NCBI GenBank assembly: GCA_947034885.2
Contig: OX344755.2
Span: 21,645,052 to 21,709,051, forward strand
DNA: 64,000 nt
DNA from: Thuidium tamariscinum
Lineage: Eukaryota; Streptophyta; Bryopsida; Hypnales; Thuidiaceae
Reading direction: 5' to 3'
Part shown: in pieces, positions 23,921 through 34,518 of the stretch
Position numbering within the stretch: position 1 is the stretch's first letter
Layout: each line of letters opens with the position of its first letter
Notes under the pieces: generated by a model
Told to the model about the DNA's origin: nothing
What the model saw: the letters and a program-made list of their open reading frames with translations, nothing else
The model's database searches: none
Position numbers and translations under genes: made by a program

Positions 23921-25454
23921 GTGTTCCGGGCCTGCGTGGTGAGGCATCTCTCTTCATCCAGCTCCTCCTGAGTGTGATGGAGCTCCCTCCTCAGGGCTGA
24001 GACTTGATTCGTCAACCGGAGTACCTCCTCTCTGTCCCGACTATCATGTGCCTCCTGAATCAATTCTCCCAACACCTCTATGATCTTGGAGGGAGGGATA
24101 GAGCCTAGGGCTTGGCTTATGCCCCGCAACAACCCTCTCTCCTCCAAGTGGTGCTTTCTGAAATCCTCCAGGTCTCGCAGGATCCTTAGCAAGGGATCCT
24201 GTTCCCAGACCGGATCTAACCTCTAGGCTTCCCCGGCTACTACAGGGGTTTCTAGAGGAAGATCCTCTCTTCCTACCTCCGGAACCTCGTCTACCTCCTG
24301 TGTGCCTCCTTGATGCCCCTCCTGACTCTCATCCTCGGAGTCCTCCTCATCTTGGTCATTTTCAGCTTCCGGGTCTGCAATCTCATACTCTATCAATGCA
24401 GCCCCTACCTCGTAAGCTTCCATCTCCTTCTCTCTCAAGAGGTCTAACGAATGATATAGATGGAACAGGAATGGTGAAATGGGAGAGGGTTTAGATTTCC
24501 CAATTCCTTTCACCATTCGGTCCATTCGGTCCCTCATAACTAACCCCCAATCTATCTTCCATTCTCCCGACAGCGCACCAAAGACGGTGTTGGCTACGGT
24601 GACCGTAATCCTACTAGGTCTATCCGGGTTCAAGATCGCCATCATGAACCGCAGTAGCCTCTTGTGTCTAGCAGACACACACTCTGCTACCGTAAAGCCG
24701 TCCTTCGGGTTGGTGGGCCTGTGGAACTTCCCCTGGTGGAATTTGTTCGTCCGGGTGCCCGTCGCATCTCCGCCTTGCTCGAAGGCGTACACCTTGCGCT
24801 ACATCGCTGCACTCCACTCCTTTGGCAGCGCCCGGACCGTCCCCTTCCACTCGTTGGTCTGGTCGGCCAGTAGCTCCTCCACCATCGCCTCATCCTTCAG
24901 GTTCCAGGGATGAGCCATGAATCCCTCGCAGCCCATCTGCCTGAGGTCTTCCTCCAGCTCCCGCTTGTCTTGTGCGTCAGTTGGCACGACCGGATTCACA
25001 TTCCGGAAGGCTAGAATCCTTCCTTCCTGCACCTCTTCTGCCATCTCTCACTTGACGCCTACACAATCTAGGCGCAGTCCAACTTGACTGAACCTCCCGC
25101 GCTCAAGAACTTGTCAGCTAGCGTAGTGCTAATCGCTCAACTATGTACCAGACCGGATTGACAGATTATCTATCCCTTCTCTCTGTCTGTAGACCGAATA
25201 CTCTATCTCTGGCCGGAAACCCTTTCTTGAACTGTGTGCAAGAAAGTGGCAGGACCTGGCCCTGCTTCCAGGGTTTTCTTGTCGGACATATTTTTGGGTT
25301 TTGGTGTCGTATAGGACATCTGACGTCGCGTGTCGCAGGTGACAACATGTCGCTACCCCGTCGCAGCCCGTCGAGTAAGGTAAAAAAAATTTACCCTACG
25401 GTAAATGGATTTGGCATACGTGGCAGATTGTTCAGAGTGACGTGGAACTTTAAG

Positions 25455-25975
25455 TAGGCGACTTCGGGTGGGGCGACTGCGCTTCAAGATAGGGCGACCA
25501 CGTGTCTAATTTTGAGGGCGACCTCTTGTCGAGGGGCGACCTCGGGTGGGCGACCTCTGGTTTGGGGGCGACTTCTTATCAAGAGGCGACCGCGGGTGGG
25601 CGACCTCTGGTCTAGGGGCGACCTCTTGTCAAGGGGCGACCGCGGGTGGGCGACCTCTTTGTTGCAATTGTCAAAAAAACACTTAAAACTGCCATTTTTA
25701 GTACAAAAAACAAAAAAAATTAGAAATGAATTTTTTTTCATATATAATGGTAGGATCTTGTAATATTATAGTATGAGAATATGTGAAAAAAATTTCAAAA
25801 ATTTTCACCACACAGATTGCAAGATAATTGCATTCAAAGTGTAGAAATTATGTTTTGGGGGACTCTGGCGACCTCGGGTGGGCGACCTCTTGTCTAGGGG
25901 CGACCTCGGGTAGGCGACCTCTGGTCTAGGGGCGACCTCTGGTCAAGGGGCGACCTCGGGTGGGCGACCTCTTTG
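25455..25975. repeat. left GC-rich array, GGGCGACCTC motif
   Basis: About twenty copies of a 12-16-bp phrase, GGGCGACCTCTTGTC with variants (GGGTGGGCGACCTC, CTGGTCTAGGGGCGAC), fall in two clusters (25455-25660 and 25868-25975). The same motif is repeated at 30507-30725 and, inverted, at 33477-33600, so it marks one element family. Subterminal repeated motifs of this sort are commonly transposase-binding sites. Confidence 0.85.
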
Positions 25976-26165
25976 TTGCAATTGTCAAAAAAACACTTAA
26001 AACTGCCATTTTTAGTACAAAAAACAAAAAAAATTAGAAATGAAATTTTTTTCATATATAATGGTAGGATCTTGTAATATTATAGTATGAGAATATGTGA
26101 AAAAAATTTCAAAAATTTTCACCACATAGATTGCAAGATAATTGCATTCAAAGTGAAAAAAAAAT
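25661..26165. repeat. 314-bp tandem duplication with AT-rich core motif
   Basis: The stretch beginning GTTGCAATTGTCAAAAAAAC at 25661 recurs nearly unchanged at 25975, together with the GC array before it. Each copy contains the core phrase GTAGGATCTTGTAATATTAT followed by TGTGAAAAAAATTTCA and GATTGCAAGATAATTGCATT. That core also occurs at 6.2, 38.3, 47.4 and 48.35 kb. Confidence 0.85.
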
Positions 26166-27339
26166 GTTTTAGGGGACAATGACAAACTAAGGTAGACATG
26201 CCTATTTGCAATCTAGCTATATTGGAGTCAATTCTAAGAGGGGTACATATTTATTTGAAGTGTGCACATGTTTCTTGAATCAAACCCAAATGAAATTATA
26301 ATTTTTCAATCAAAATCGTAATTTCTATGAATTTTTGAAGTAGACAATCCTAAATTACAAAACCGCCTTTAGGCTAGGATCATAAACAACTTATAAACAT
26401 TGTATAACCACCTAATCAACAACTAGATATTTTCTATTTAAATAGTGACACATTACTCCAACTTGTCATAAAATCCTTGATTTTGTCATAGAATGAAGGG
26501 AATTTGGGGGGGGAGGTAGAAATGGGGCCAAAACTAGAGTGACGGAAATAGGCTAGTCTAGTTGGTGGAATAGAGTTACAAATGGAAATGGGTTGGTCTA
26601 CTTTAGCTTAAGAGATTTGATTTTCTTAACTTAAAAAGTTTTCACTTTAGATCTTAACTTAATATATCATTCAAAATTAAGTTGAGAATGTAGGAAAAAT
26701 AATGTGGTTGTCATTTTATTTTAAATTATTAAGTAGAAGGTACATCATAGAGGAAAAAAAATAATAGCTCTAAGGTGGAAATGTGGAAATAGAAATTCTA
26801 ATCCCAATGGTGAGATTGTTTGATTAATCAATGCTAATACTACAAAACTGCTTTTTTTAAAATTAAAATTGAAGTAAAAAATGAATCCTATCTCAAACAA
26901 TTTCAAAATCTTATTATTATTGCCCACAAAACAAAATGATTCATAATCTTTGCATCACCAATCTAAATAAAATGAATCAAAGTTCTAAGAAGACAAAATT
27001 ACAATCTATAAGAAAAAAAATTTAATTTTTGTGGATTTGTTTTTACCTACATAATTTAGATCTAAGCTTATTGTGATATGACTCTTGCTTTTAGACACTA
27101 ATTCAAATAAAACTACATTTCTAGAAAGCCAATAAGATTCTCTATCTTATAATAATGTTTCAAAAAGTTCCATAAAAATTTGACATTATAGGAACTTGTA
27201 CAAAATCCACTTTACCCCCTTGTAGAGACAATGAAACTTTAGAAGATTACAATCTACTAATGTATTACTTATCAAAAAGATTTTGAAATATAAAATTATG
27301 GATTGTGATTTTTTTAAAATCATCCCCATTTGATTTTTT

Positions 27340-30150
27340 CTAATCTCCAAGCATCATTATATTCTTATATTTCTTAGCAAGTTAGCATCTTCACCTAAAT
27401 TTAAAAATTAGAAGAAATAGATTTGAATTAAAACTTCTCCGTGTAATTTATGTAAAAGTCAAAGAATCATTCTAAAACTGTATTATTAACTAATTCGATT
27501 TCAAAATACAAAATAATGAATGGATATTTGTGTAAGAACTTCATCACTTCAATTTTTCTATTTTTCAAGCATCATTATATTTATGTATAATTTACCACCT
27601 TCACCAAAAATTTTAAAACTAGAGGGAAGAGATTATTTTAACTTAGAACTTCTCTTTTGTTTATATATAAATCTCATAGTCATTCTAATTGTGTGAAATT
27701 TATAACTCAGGAGGGGGGGCACTCCTGGTTTATTTAATTATAGCGTGCAATCAAATGAAAGGTGCTTTTAATTCCCTTAGCCTAAATTTTAAACAATTTT
27801 TAGAAATAAATTAGCATCACTAAAATGAGCTATTATCATTATAAATAATGAAGGGTAGAAAATAATACACAACTTTATCAAATTTGTTTTTCTAAATAAG
27901 GGTAGCCAAAAAGGATCTCTAGAAATTTGAACTTTTATGAAGTATACTAAGTTTGAAATAAGGAATCCTATGAGCTAAATACTATGAGAGCATGAGCTCT
28001 ACATGTAAATGAGAGTGACAACTAATGGGTGACAACTAATGGTGACAACTAATGGTTGTGCTCTTATGAGTACTCACACTTTGAATGTGTTTGAATGAAA
28101 TTGTTTAAAATGGAAGTATTGCTTATCTAGTCTCTAGCCTCTACATGTATCACATGTTTAGTCAAAGTTTTAATGACAAATTCTTTTTTCTTTGTAATTA
28201 TTTGCAAAAAAAATGCAGGTCTTTCTTATGTATAATGAACATAGTGTATAATTAATTAGCACCCAAGAAAAATTCAAAATAAAGATAGGGTTATTGAAAT
28301 TACCTAAGTTTAAAAATTTAGGTAAAGATAGGTCTATTTTAATTCACCAAATGTACCTACATTGCCCCCATCTTATAAGGGCTTGAATGCACGTCATGTC
28401 CTAATATATTACAAAGTGCATCCCCGGGGAGGACACTTCTTGTATATTTGGAGGATCCACGTGCGGCGGTGGGGTATTTTTAGGGGGGGCTATCAATTAC
28501 TTGTAATCATTACTTGGCAACATTAAAAGAGCTCCTATTTTACCATAAAGCGGAAAAATCAGCCATATTATAATCCCTATTTTATTTTTAAAACACTTTG
28601 CCTTTTTAATGTCCCCTATTTTATATGTAAATTTCTTATAAATTTTACCTAAGATTATTTAAATGTACCCTATATTCCGCCGCATGTAGGTTATTAAAAA
28701 ACGGGAAGTGTCCTCCCCTAGAGTGCATCCCCCAAGATTTATAAAGTGAATTATAGGATACAAAATAATTATTAGAATTTTGTGTAACTAAAAACTTCTC
28801 CATTTGAATTTTTCTATTTTCCAAGCATCAACATATTCATGTATTCTTCATTACCTTCACCAAAAGCTTAAAAACTAAAAAGAAGAGATTCAGATGAAAA
28901 CTTTCCCTTTTCATCTAATCAAATCTTAAAGTCATTCTAATGATGTAATATTTATTAAGTGAATTTTAGAATAAAAAAGAATGCATGGATATTTGTGAAC
29001 AATCTTCTCCATTTAAAATTCTCTATTTTTCAAGCATCATTATATTTGCGTACTATTTATCAATCTCCACCTTCAACAATAAATCAAAAATAAAAATGAA
29101 GAACTTTAAATTAAAAAAATTTAATTTTTATTTCTACAAATGTTATTTGAAGGCTCATCCTAATGGCAAATTATTTATCAAGCAAATTTTAGAACTCAAA
29201 ATAGGGGATGGAGACTTTAATAACAACTTGCCTATTTCAATTTTTCCTATTTTCAAACCATCATCATTGTCATGTCTTATTTAGGCACCACCTTGATTTT
29301 ATCCTAAAAATTAGAGGGAAGAAATATAAGTGAAACTTCTCTTTTTTATTTATACAACTTTATTTTGAAGGCTTATCCTCATGGTGGATTATTCTATCAA
29401 ATAGATTTTAGAACTCAAAATAGTAGATAAAGATTTCAATAACAATTTGCCCATAAGCCCATTTGAATTTCTTCATTTTTCAAGCATCATGATACTCATG
29501 TTTTATTTAAACACAACCTTAATTTTGTCTTTAAAATTAGAGGGAAGAGATTAAAAAAATGAAACTCTTGTTTTAGATTTATGCAACTTTAATTTGAAGG
29601 CTCATCTTTTTGGTAAATTATTTATCAAGTGGATGTTAGAACTCAAAATAGTGGATAGAGATTTCAATAACAATTTACCCATTTGAGTTCTCTATTTCCA
29701 AAGTACCACCATACTCATATCTTAATATTTCACCACCTTCATCTCAATCCTAAAAATTAGTGGAAAGATATTTAAATGAAAACATTTGCTTTTTGACTTA
29801 CAAAAATGTCAAAGAATTGTTGTGGTAAAAAACATTTATCAAATAAATTCTAGAATACAAAATAATAGATTGAGATTTGTATAAGAAGATATCCATTAAA
29901 ATTTTCCATTCTTGAAGCATCATTCTACTCAAGTATTATTTACTACTTCAATTTAAGATTTTAAAATAAGAAGAAAGAGATTTAAATGATAACTTCTCCT
30001 TTTAGTTTATGTAAATGTCAATGAATCATCCTCATAGTGTATTGGATTTCAAAATACAAAATAATAAATAGAGATCAATGTAGATTGTTCCCCATTTAAT
30101 TTATCAATACATTAAAAATTACAATTCCATTTACATAAACATTCATACAA
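27340..30150. repeat. degenerate satellite, about 220-bp unit
   Basis: The phrase CAAGCATCATTATATTCATG and its neighbours recur at about 27347, 27578, 28832, 29030, 29255, 29477, 29698 and 29912, spaced 198-231 bp. Each unit also carries ACTTCTC(T)TTT, AGAATCATTC, and ATTTTAGAATACAAAATAAT phrases. The array is interrupted at about 27690-28770 by unrelated DNA that includes a 297-bp miniature element. Copies are well diverged, so the array is old. Confidence 0.8.
28426..28722. mobile_element. miniature inverted-repeat element with 10-bp target duplication
   Basis: The left end GGGGAGGACACTTC and the right end GAAGTGTCCTCCCC are inverted copies, with a second pair CATGCGGCGG/CACGTGCGGCGG further in. 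GTGCATCCCC flanks the element on both sides (28416-28425 and 28723-28732). A 9-10-bp duplication points to a Mutator-like mobiliser. No coding sequence is inside. Confidence 0.75.
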
Positions 30151-30506
30151 TAATAAATTTCCCTTTCCGCAAAATCTGAATCCTCAATGAAAGTTGTGAC
30201 CTTATCACTCCAATTATCCAGTAGAAAGAACTCATAGGTTAAATTAGGTACACAAAAATTAAAACCTTACTATAGACAATCGAAAGTAAACAAATCTTGA
30301 GAAGAGCTTTGATATTTAGCAAATGAGATTAGACATTTAGCCATTTAGGCATTGAAGTCTAATTTCAAACATAAACATTTTCTTAAGTCACCAAACATAG
30401 AAGGTACATTAATCAATTCAGAAATTGAAGCAAGTGTAAGTACTCACAATGAGCTAGACTCTTCTTTCCTTCCATTTTTCAAAAAAATGCCATACTCTAT
30501 GTTTCT

Positions 30507-30725
30507 TTCGCGACCACTTCTCAAGGGCAACCTCTTGTGGGCGACCGCGGGTGTGGGGCGACTGAAGGTAGGAGAATGCGGGTCTAGGACGACCGCGGGT
30601 GGAGGTGGGAGCCATTCCCTCAACCAAGTTCAAAAAAAGTCATTTTGGGGCCATTTTGGGCCATTTTGGGGCGACTTCGGGTCTTGGGGCGACCTCTTGT
30701 GGGCGACCGCGGGTGTGGGGCAGTT
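30507..30725. repeat. internal GC-rich array, GGGCGACCGCGGGTG motif
   Basis: Two clusters of the same GGGCGACCTCTTGTGG and GCGACCGCGGGTG phrases as at the ends of the surrounding element. In the neighbouring large elements the internal arrays sit at promoters. Here no gene survives beside it. Confidence 0.75.
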
Positions 30726-30799
30726 GGAGGTGGAGGTGGGAGCCATTGCCTTGCCTTTTGTAACATTCTCTTTTATTTTGGATTTTTTTTGGCATTAGA

Positions 30800-32520
30800 T
30801 TGAGATTTTGCAACTTGTTTACTATTTTTCCTAAAAATTAAAGAATTGTTGGTAGATGACTCTAAAATTATTCTTTGTGAACAAGTGATAACATTTAAAG
30901 AAGAGTATAGAGAGAATGCAAGCAAAGTATAAATATACAATGGAATCTATTTTGTTTTCTATTGGAAAATTTGCCAACTTGATGAAAATTAATTAATAAT
31001 ATGGAAAAATACAATAGTGAAGTATTTGAAAATACATCAACATTAAGGTGCTTAATGAGGAAGTTGGGTGTATTGCTTCGAAGAAGCAAATGACAAATGG
31101 ATAGTTGGTGAATTTGCTTACAGATAAACTATGGTTGATGAAGCTCTTGAAAATAGTTTCCCCCACCCATTATTTTGTAATAGGACATGATATTCCTATA
31201 TTACCATAAATGGGTAGGCCACATTGCATGCCTCTAAATTTCAAAAACTAATGTAAATAAATTAACAAATTCTTTATGATGTGCCATTTAGAAAAATATG
31301 TTGAATATCTTGTATGCAAGGTGATAAGGTGTTGAGATCTATGCATAGAATCTCAAATTTGAATTCTCTTGTGCAAATATTTTGTAATTTTTGTTATAAA
31401 ATTTACTCTCATTTGTTCATTCCTAAATTACTGCATGAAAAAGTCTACAAAATGAAATTGAAATATAACATGTAAAGAATCAAGAATCCCCTTGTCTACA
31501 TATAAAGCTATGATTCATTTTATTTGGACTAATGATTAAAAAATTATAGATAATCTTGTTTTTTGAGCAATTATAGAAACTTCTTGAAAAATAACGTATT
31601 AGATTTCATTTTGAATGCAATTTTTACAAATTTTCTAAAAAATTATTTATCAAGTTAAAATTTTCTTCCTAGAAAAATCACACAATTAGAATTTATGTGA
31701 TTCAATTCTATCCTAGAGCTATCAATAATTTATTTTTTTGTTCAACCTATTTCTACTTAACAATTTGTAAACCCCTAAGTACTCACGTGGCTTTTTTTTA
31801 GTTGTTGCTTGACTTTGGGTAGAATTTTTGGGCATTATATTTTTTTTCAATTTAAAAAAATTGGATTGTCTTTCAACATTTACATTCAAAACTAAGATCA
31901 ATGTGATCAAACAAAAATTATAAGAAAAATAGTAGGAAGTGTTTAGAATTGCATAGTGTTGAAAATTTTAATATTTGGAGAAAATTTTGATTCTTTCATT
32001 ATTAGATCTTTTTCATTTTTTCACAAATCAATAGAAACCACAATTTTGACCAATCCAAAAAAAATCAAGTGCTAAAGATGAAATTTGTATTTTTGGTGAT
32101 TTTTTGAAGTTATATCTTCAAAATTCATTTGAAAATAATCTAAAAACAACTTTAAAACTCTACCTATATAGATACTTTCTATTTTTTGTGTTTCATATAA
32201 TCTTTTTTGATGATAACTTCAAAAAAGTTATAGAACTTGTATTTTATCACATTTGCATTTTGTCCTAACCTTTTGGGCTTTTAGGGGTTAGAGATTGAAA
32301 ACAAATTTGTTTTTTTGGAATTTTTTTTCTTAGACTTTTAAATCAATTTTTTATTATTATAATATAACATAAAAAACAAAGTCTATAGTGCAAAAAATTT
32401 CCATGAATTACAATCAAAGTCATTGAAATTGTAGTCCAACATTCAAAATTTTATTTTTCCAACTTGAATGCTAATATCTTCTAATGGGTGATTGCAAGAA
32501 ACACTTGTACTATTTGTTGC
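30800..32520. other. AT-rich interior of the large element
   Basis: I see no gene. Positions 32340-32500 hold a poor copy of the AT-rich core motif (CTATAGTGCAAAAAATTTCC and AATGCTAATATCTT). Everything else looks like unstructured AT-rich sequence. Confidence 0.5.
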
Positions 32521-32521
32521 G

Positions 32522-33314
32522 TTTTGTCACACCTTAGATTTTGATTTTTTTTTAGCCATAAATTTTGTGTTTTAGCTTCAAATGATTCAAAATTTATTGG
32601 GAAGCTACTCATGGCTATTATGTATCTATAATGAATTTTGGAGATTTTTCAAAAATAACTTATTATTTTTAAATAGCCCCAAAAATTTCTCACAATACTT
32701 GATTTAGGGATTTTTAGCACCATTTACCTCCCCCCAAAACGAATTTTGACCTAAAATTTAGAAAAGATGGTCTCTTAGTATATTTATAGCTACTGTCTAA
32801 ATGAATTTTCAAAATAGACTTATTTTTATGTATTGTAGAAGTCCACAAAAAGAGCTTCATTTTGCATTTTTTTCCAAAGGTATAAAACATTATTTTAGTG
32901 AGTTTTTTGGTCAAATCTCATCTCCGCAAAGTTTTTCCAAATGATGTATTTTTATGTATTTTAAGAAAAAATGCAAAATGAAGCTCTCTTTGTAGACTTC
33001 TACAACACATTAAAATAAGTATTTTAAAAATTCATTTAGACAGTAGCTTTAAGTCTACTAGGAGACCATCCTCTCTAAATTTTAGGTCAAAATTCAGTTT
33101 TTTTGCAGGTAAATGGTGCTAAAAACCCCTAAATCAAGTATTGTGAGAAATTTTTGGGGCTATTTAAAAATAATAAATTATTTTTGAAAAATCTCCAAAA
33201 TTCATTATAGATTTATAATAGCTATGAGTAGCTTCCCTACCAATTTTAAGTCCTTTGGAGCAAAAAATAAAAAGTTATGGCCAAAAACAAATAAAAAACT
33301 AGGGTGTGACAAAA
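32522..33314. repeat. 793-bp foldback element
   Basis: Two arms of about 350 bp are inverted copies over almost their whole length. The left begins TTTTGTCACACCTTAG and the right ends CTAGGGTGTGACAAAA. Shared blocks include GGAAGCTACTCATAGCTATT and ATGAATTTTGGAGATTTTTC. The centre (about 32880-32950) is single-copy. The transcript would form one long hairpin, a typical source of small RNAs. No coding capacity is seen. Confidence 0.85.
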
Positions 33315-33476
33315 GGCTTTAAGTGTTTCTAAATTTTTATTTTTTGTATTCTTAGATGAGTGCAATTTTTTTAATAGCATTAGAAGAGGTCACCTTCCTT
33401 TCTTTTTAATGCAATGGGGTTTCCCCATTTGCTAAAAATAAAAATAAAAAAAATAAAAAAAAATAAAAAAAGGAAG

Positions 33477-33600
33477 AGGTCGCCCCTACCCGAGGTCGCC
33501 CCCACCCGAGGTCGCCCCCACCCGAGGTCGCCCCTACTCGAGGTCACCCCCACCTGAGGTCGCCTCTACCAGAGGTCGCCCTCTACCCGTAGTCGCCTAT
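33477..33600. repeat. right GC-rich array, inverted GAGGTCGCCC motif
   Basis: Eight or so copies of CCGAGGTCGCCCCCAC lie in the opposite orientation to the left array at 25455, as expected for the two ends of a single element. Confidence 0.85.
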
Positions 33601-33894
33601 CTTTTTTAGACCTGCATGCGCCTCCCAAATGTAATACGTGGATGCCACATGGCATCCAGGTGGCGTTATTTACTATGTGGTAAATTTTTAAAAGTCAAAG
33701 GTAACTTTGACTCTATTGGACGTCGCGAGGGTAACCACGAGACGTCGTGTGACGTCTGGTTGTCGCGATGTCGCGTTGTCGCCAGAGAAAACCCTGGCTG
33801 TGTGCCAACCAGGTCATAAGAGCAGAGATCAACAAGGAAAAGTGACCTTCAAATACACGGCTTGTGCTATATACTGTGAAGGCCTGGTAGCAGT

Positions 33895-34450
33895 CGTCCA
33901 GTCGACGGCCTATCCGTTGGCGCACTGTGGACAGCCGCGGACGGGACGTCGTGGCCGTCCCCGCAGATGCTCTAGCCGTCCAGCGGACGTCCCGCTGTCC
34001 AGACGACGGCCTGGCCGTCCCCGCAGCGTGGACAGACTCTGGACGCCGTGACCGTCCGCTGAACGGAAAACTGTCGAGGCGACGGCCTGGCCGTCCCGTC
34101 GAAGTGCACAAGCCGCGGACGCTCTGGCCGTCCAGACGACGGCCTGGCCGTCCCCGCTGCGTGGACGGACTCTGGACGCCGTGACCGTCCACTGAACAGA
34201 AAACTGTCGAGGCGACGGCCTGGCCGTCGCGCCTAAATCCTAAAGCCGCGGACGCTCTGTCCGTCCACGCGACGGCCAATCGTCGAGGCGGCCAACGGGC
34301 CGTCTGAGCGTTGTCGACGGACTTCATCCGCGTTGTCGACGACGCCGTCAGCATTCGGGACGGCCTCTAACGCGTCCTGCCGCGTCACGACTGACGCGTC
34401 ATGACATCCCGACGGGAAAAGCCCACGTCACGTCAGGATAGACAACCCTG
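33895..34450. repeat. GACGGCCTGGCCGTCC array ending in a CAGGGTTGTC terminus
   Basis: Imperfect tandem repeats of roughly 120-170 bp contain the palindromic phrase GACGGCCTGGCCGTCC and CCGTCCACTGAAC. The stretch finishes with GACAACCCTG at 34441-34450, the mirror of CAGGGTTGTC at 49168 and close to the CAGGGTTTTC of the element to the left. This looks like the right end of another large element whose left end I cannot locate. The long GC-rich open frames here (both strands) are artefacts of the repeat. Confidence 0.7.
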
Positions 34451-34518
34451 TTGTCTAGGGAGGGACATGAGATTCTGAAGGCAGTGGTTGGACTCTAGTT
34501 TCTTCCGAGGGTGGCTTC

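Larger units (their letters stand above)
18959..25044 (-). pseudogene. remnant of the LTR-unit reading frame (698-residue type)
   Basis: The pieces correspond to the C-terminal (18959-19867) and N-terminal (23926-25044) parts of the protein encoded whole at 51833-53929, including the acidic, coiled-coil and basic tail regions. The gene is interrupted by the nested unit and shows further decay. It is listed as a fossil of copy 1. Confidence 0.7.
17818..25267 (-). mobile_element. LTR-like unit, copy 1, split by a nested copy
   Basis: The two outer parts (17818-19927 and 23921-25267) match the unit at 50566-54481 almost base for base, roughly 95 percent by eye. They are separated by a second unit of the same superfamily (19928-23920). 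The duplicated five bases GTGTT at 19923-19927 and 23921-23925 mark that insertion. Remains of the family's single reading frame lie on the minus strand (18959-19867 and 23926-25044). The copy is broken. On both sides it stops at the terminus of a DNA element: the CACTA-ended piece at 17817, and the CAGGGTTTTC element at 25269. It must be older than the nested unit. Confidence 0.7.
25269..33796. mobile_element. large coding-poor DNA element with CAGGGTTTTC termini
   Basis: The left end reads CAGGGTTTTCTTGTCGGACA and the right end is its inverted counterpart, finishing in GAAAACCCTG. Just inside both ends are GTCGC/GACGTC-rich DNA, an ATTTACC block and a GGCAT-CGTGG block, then arrays of a GGGCGACCTC motif in opposite orientations. 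The left border coincides with the point where similarity between LTR-like copy 1 and its 50.6-kb relative stops. The interior (8.5 kb) is AT-rich with satellite, a foldback and a small nested element, and has no transposase. CAGGG ends suggest a hAT-like mechanism, but an 8-bp target duplication was not found, so the superfamily is open. Confidence 0.65.

Noticed and set aside
25269-33796. hAT 8-bp target duplication around the CAGGGTTTTC element
   Set aside because: The flanks CCTGCTTC and GCTGTGTG do not match, so the superfamily call was left open.
33895-34335. Ribosomal RNA because of high GC content
   Set aside because: No conserved rRNA segments. The stretch is a simple tandem repeat.
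33713-34354. Long minus-strand GC-rich open frame of 213 residues, and overlapping plus-strand frames
   Set aside because: They follow a GC-rich tandem repeat, read as Arg/Ala/Pro-rich low-complexity in several frames at once, and have no family resemblance.
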